A DNA stretch of 23,421 bases, from the NCBI GenBank assembly GCA_024196135.1, contig JAMQCK010000428.1, positions 1 to 23,421 on the forward strand, read 5' to 3'. The notes under the pieces were generated by a model that saw only the letters and a program-made list of their open reading frames with translations, was not told the origin of the DNA and searched no databases. The first letter of the stretch is position 1, and each line of letters opens with the position of its first letter. Position numbers and translations under genes: made by a program. This stretch comes from Pleurotus ostreatus/Saccharomyces cerevisiae fusant (Eukaryota > Opisthokonta). This document shows, one piece after another, positions 20,806 to 23,421 of this stretch.

Positions 20806-22541
20806 CTACGCCAGAATCCTTGCCTGGCAGAACTCCTTCACCTGCATGCATGACATTAGGAGGTTATTGCACTGAGATTGTGCCACTCACCAGTTCATAG
20901 GTGAAAAAGGATGTTGATATTGATGGTGCTACCTTGACTAAAGCGCGCAATTGAGTTTCACCGGGATATCAAGGATAATGGCGAAACTCACGCAGGTTGG
21001 GCCACAGGCCCTTATAAAGGCCTCGCAGACCTTCAGTTCGCAAAATGCCGACCATAGCCTGCAAAGCACCTGGAATCAAGACTATAAGCGACAATCTTGA
21101 ACGTGCAGACGGACACCTCACCGTTATATTGCACACCCTGGTTCAGCGCCTCGGATTTGATGCCTGCGACTTGCATCTTCCTCCGTAGAACATCGAACGG
21201 ATAGGTTAGTGTCTGTTGAGTTAGATAAGCAAGGGGAAGCTGCGCTCGTCGAACCTAGCGCGACGCACTTGCGATATGGATCCTACGTGGCAATATGATC
21301 AGTCGCTGGCGCTTCAAGTGTACATAACTAACACACCTGCTAATGCACCGCAAAGTAATTTCCGTGGAACGCTGGTCTGCCCAGGAGGCGTAATGATTCC
21401 CCGCAACGCTTCATACGCAGCGAAGTTGATCCCTGTTATAGGTATTAGGGTCTTCTGGTCCGCCAGCGAAACGAAGTCTACGCACCGACGTACGGCGCGA
21501 CACCCATCGCTGTCGCCACGATCCCCCGATATAACGCGCGCACGCCGCCCTCTTCTCGTATAATCTTCTGCGTCATGCCCCATATTGACAGATCCTGTGG
21601 ACGGTAATGCTTGAGGGAGGAAGTGTGGTAGGCGGATGCAAGCGAGGCTTTCGCCTGGGGAGAGGTCGATGCGGCAGCGGAGGCGAGTATTGCTTGTGGT
21701 GTCGCCGTTGAGGGTGCCGATGCGGAGGTTACGCGAGCGGCACCGCTGTTGATCGAGGCGGTCGCTATTGATAACCGTGTCCGCACCAAGTCCAACGGGT
21801 ACGTTGTCGATACCGACGCTATTCCCGCCTCGACAACTATTAGCATAAGTCCGCTTCCCTGGGTTCAGGCCACACACCAAAGCACCACACATCAGTCGGG
21901 TTGGGGTATCGAGTGTTATAGAGCCATTTGCGCTGAACCACTTTGACCGTGCGTCAGATCAGACCCCGGCTGGCGTCGAGGAGGTAACTTGCCTTCTTGA
22001 GATGTTCATAGGTAGAGAATTGTACTGCGCTAGGAACAAGTCAAGCCCTTGAACACATCGCCTGAGCCCTGCCACGCACCTATAGGGCACTATCCTCAGG
22101 CAGTTGACGCCATTCCCTCTCATATAACCTCGCACTCCTTCCTCCTTCCACATACGGACCAGGCTCCTGAAGACACCCTTATACTGATTCTCGCCCGGAG
22201 GCTGTATCTGCCTGTCACGCACGATCAGCGCCATGGTGAATGATTCAAATTTCAGCAAGGCGAGGAGCGAAGACAGGCTATGCTAAGCCAGCATCCCCAG
22301 CCGCGCGAACGTCGGAGAGGGAACAACGTGACAGGCGCCTCGACAGCCGCGATGGTGAGGGGATTGCACGCACTGGATGATCTTCAGTCGCTCTAGTGGA
22401 GACACGACCGTCCGCGACGCCGCCCCAGCACAACCTCCAGCTGCGAGGCGGTCAGCTCCCACTCTAGGCGACCCAGATCGCCTACGCACCGAAGAAATAC
22501 ACCATCGCCTCGGGCGATATCCAATCTTGCGACGATCCCAT
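20806..22541 (-). CDS. Mitochondrial carrier family (SLC25) protein, YPR011C/SLC25A42-like
   Basis: A six-helix inner-membrane solute carrier made of three repeats. Exons (minus): 22541-22490, 22440-22374, 22211-22080, 22029-21993, 21940-21878, 21828-21486, 21432-21337, 21282-21269, 21212-21122, 21069-20992, 20937-20891, 20841-20806; 351 aa. Each repeat carries its carrier signature: SPLERLK (31-37), YPLDLVRTR (127-135) and YPFDVLRRK (272-280). Repeat ends such as EEGVRGYMRGNG, EEGGVRALYRG and TEGLRGLYKG also fit. A Ser/Ala/Thr-rich insert of about 50 residues (about 139-195) lengthens the matrix loop of repeat 2. The sequence is closest in memory to yeast YPR011C (adenosine phosphosulfate/PAP carrier) and the SLC25A42/Leu5 CoA carriers; the substrate is not proven. 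The gene has a 14-nt micro-exon and one GC-AG intron. Intron 2 (162 bp) is longer than the others. The start at 22541 gives a very short N-terminus; an upstream exon or in-frame ATG at 22739 is possible. Confidence 0.92.
21269..21282 (-). other. 14-nt micro-exon of the carrier gene
   Basis: The exon GATCCATATCGCAA lies between a 54-bp intron (21336-21283) and a 56-bp intron (21268-21213). It supplies the residues completing Gly and then Ser-Ile-Ser-Gln, which restore the family sequence ALAGSISQTLTYPFD at the start of the third repeat. Both flanks have proper acceptor (ctacgtg complement: cacgtag) and donor (GTGCGT) signals. Skipping it would shift the frame (14 is not a multiple of 3). Confidence 0.88.
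21941..21992 (-). other. GC-AG intron of the carrier gene
   Basis: The exon ends AAGAAG and the intron begins GCAAGT, a classic GC donor in strong context; it ends CAAAG. Joining across it gives YEHLKK-WFSANGSITLDTPTR in frame, as expected for this family. All other introns of the gene are GT-AG. Confidence 0.8.
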
Positions 22542-23238
22542 CTTACACGACTCGGGGGCCCGTCCGAATACACACGACCGCTTGGGGGACAACCCGCTAT
22601 TATGACCCGCGCGAAGACCTGGATTGTGGAGTAGCTGGCAATTGTGCAAGCGAGTGCAAAGGAAATGAAGGGAGTGTAGTATGCGTTCTACGATATCCGC
22701 AGTGTTGTCGAGTTCGCCGTGTGTCAGGGGCGAAGACAAGAGTTAAAACGGGCAGTCAAGACGCTGGAGCTGGCAGAGGAGAACGAGCGAAGAGCCACAT
22801 GGCCGCATACGTCGGTGTCAGGAACCCCCAGAGAACCCCAGCCGTGATCGGGGTGCCGTTCCGGGGTCTCCGCTACACGTGGCAATGTTCATTGTTACAT
22901 TGGAGGGGCGATCCCCAATAGTTAACAAGGAATTTCGCTAGCGCTACTGGGGCACACATCCTCACCCATAACGTGTCATCATACAGCTCTTCTTTGTATC
23001 AATACACTACTGCCAGCATCATGATTCAACTTCGTCGTTACTTCATTGCTGATGAACGACTGGAAGGAAAGCCCGACGAGAGCTACGAAGTTATCTAGGA
23101 TTACAGAAGTTACATCCTCGGAAATCCAGTAGACTCTACAGTGCAGCCGCAAGCAATCATCCCTTACAAATCAGGTAGTGCAAGTAGAAGAAGACAGCGA
23201 AGCCCAGAGCAAGGGATGTAAGACAACAAACAAGCGTA
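22542..23238. other. Intergenic: carrier promoter and 3' region of next gene
   Basis: About 700 bp between the carrier start and the stop of the gene at the right edge, both minus strand. The frame upstream of the carrier ATG stays open to an ATG at 22739, so part of 22542-22739 could be coding. No clear TATA box or other gene is seen. Confidence 0.55.
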
Positions 23239-23421
23239 TCAGCCCGCGAGAGCCGCCTGGATTTTCGAAACAACGTAGTGCATAAGAGGGTTGTACACAG
23301 CGGCCGGGAATCGTATCGTCGATGCAGAGCATTGAACTGCCTGAGGGAACAGCGAGGCGTCGACGTAGACTTCGGGAGAAGGTATCAGGTTGCCATCGAA
23401 GTCGTAGAGGAAGCAATCTTG
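23239..23421 (-). CDS. C-terminal end of an unidentified protein (partial)
   Basis: The last 60 codons and a TGA stop (23241-23239) of a minus-strand gene entering from the right edge. The frame is open throughout and reads as natural protein: it starts QDCFLYDFDGNLIPSPEVYV, continues through a Phe/Pro/Ala-rich part and ends HYVVSKIQAALAG. Amino-acid make-up and the balanced hydrophobic pattern favour real coding, and an amphipathic helix is likely at the end. I do not recognise the family, and no function should be assigned from this fragment. Confidence 0.6.
   Translation of the reverse strand, partial: QDCFLYDFDGNLIPSPEVYVDASLFPQAVQCSASTIRFPAAVYNPLMHYVVSKIQAALAG

Noticed and set aside
7260..23421. 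Secondary-metabolite or defence gene cluster
   Set aside because: The genes are unrelated housekeeping types; no backbone enzyme, transporter-regulator set or defence domain is seen.

Overview
The window looks like nuclear DNA of a filamentous basidiomycete, probably an Agaricomycete of the polypore type. It has GC-rich coding sequence and many short GT-AG introns of about 48-72 bp, often with GTGCGT or GTACGT donors. The gene set is ordinary fungal housekeeping. The lineage is inferred from gene style and remembered family sequences, not from a search.

Layout. At the far left (1-307, minus strand) is the 5' end of a gene whose first two exons encode a Rap1-type BRCT domain, so it is probably a telomeric Rap1/TERF2IP-like protein. 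Next comes about 6.9 kb (308-7259) with no gene I can support. This stretch holds a 466-bp terminal-inverted-repeat element with a perfect 8-bp target duplication (3659-4124), which looks like a non-autonomous hAT-type element and carries tRNA-like Pol III boxes. It also holds a set of small palindromic repeats built on AAGACACGC (4636-4701 and 6602-7022).

The right two thirds is gene-dense. CDC24, the guanine exchange factor for Cdc42, lies on the plus strand (7260-10506, 7 exons, 969 aa). It converges on a 15-exon GH63 glycosidase gene (15400-11419, minus). Behind that, also on the minus strand, come a 1359-aa RhoGAP protein (20292-16060, 4 exons), a mitochondrial carrier (22541-20806, 12 exons, including a 14-nt micro-exon and a GC-AG intron), and the last 60 codons of an unidentified gene (23421-23239).

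Every exon model was joined by hand from conserved protein family sequence plus splice signals, and each complete model sums to an exact multiple of three. Functionally, CDC24 and the RhoGAP both act on Rho-type GTPases (one activates, one inactivates) and sit only 5.5 kb apart around the GH63 gene. I see no prophage, CRISPR array, rRNA, intact tRNA or biosynthetic cluster. No clearly new biological system is visible; the most unusual items are the two repeat families in the gene-poor left part and the splicing oddities of the carrier gene.
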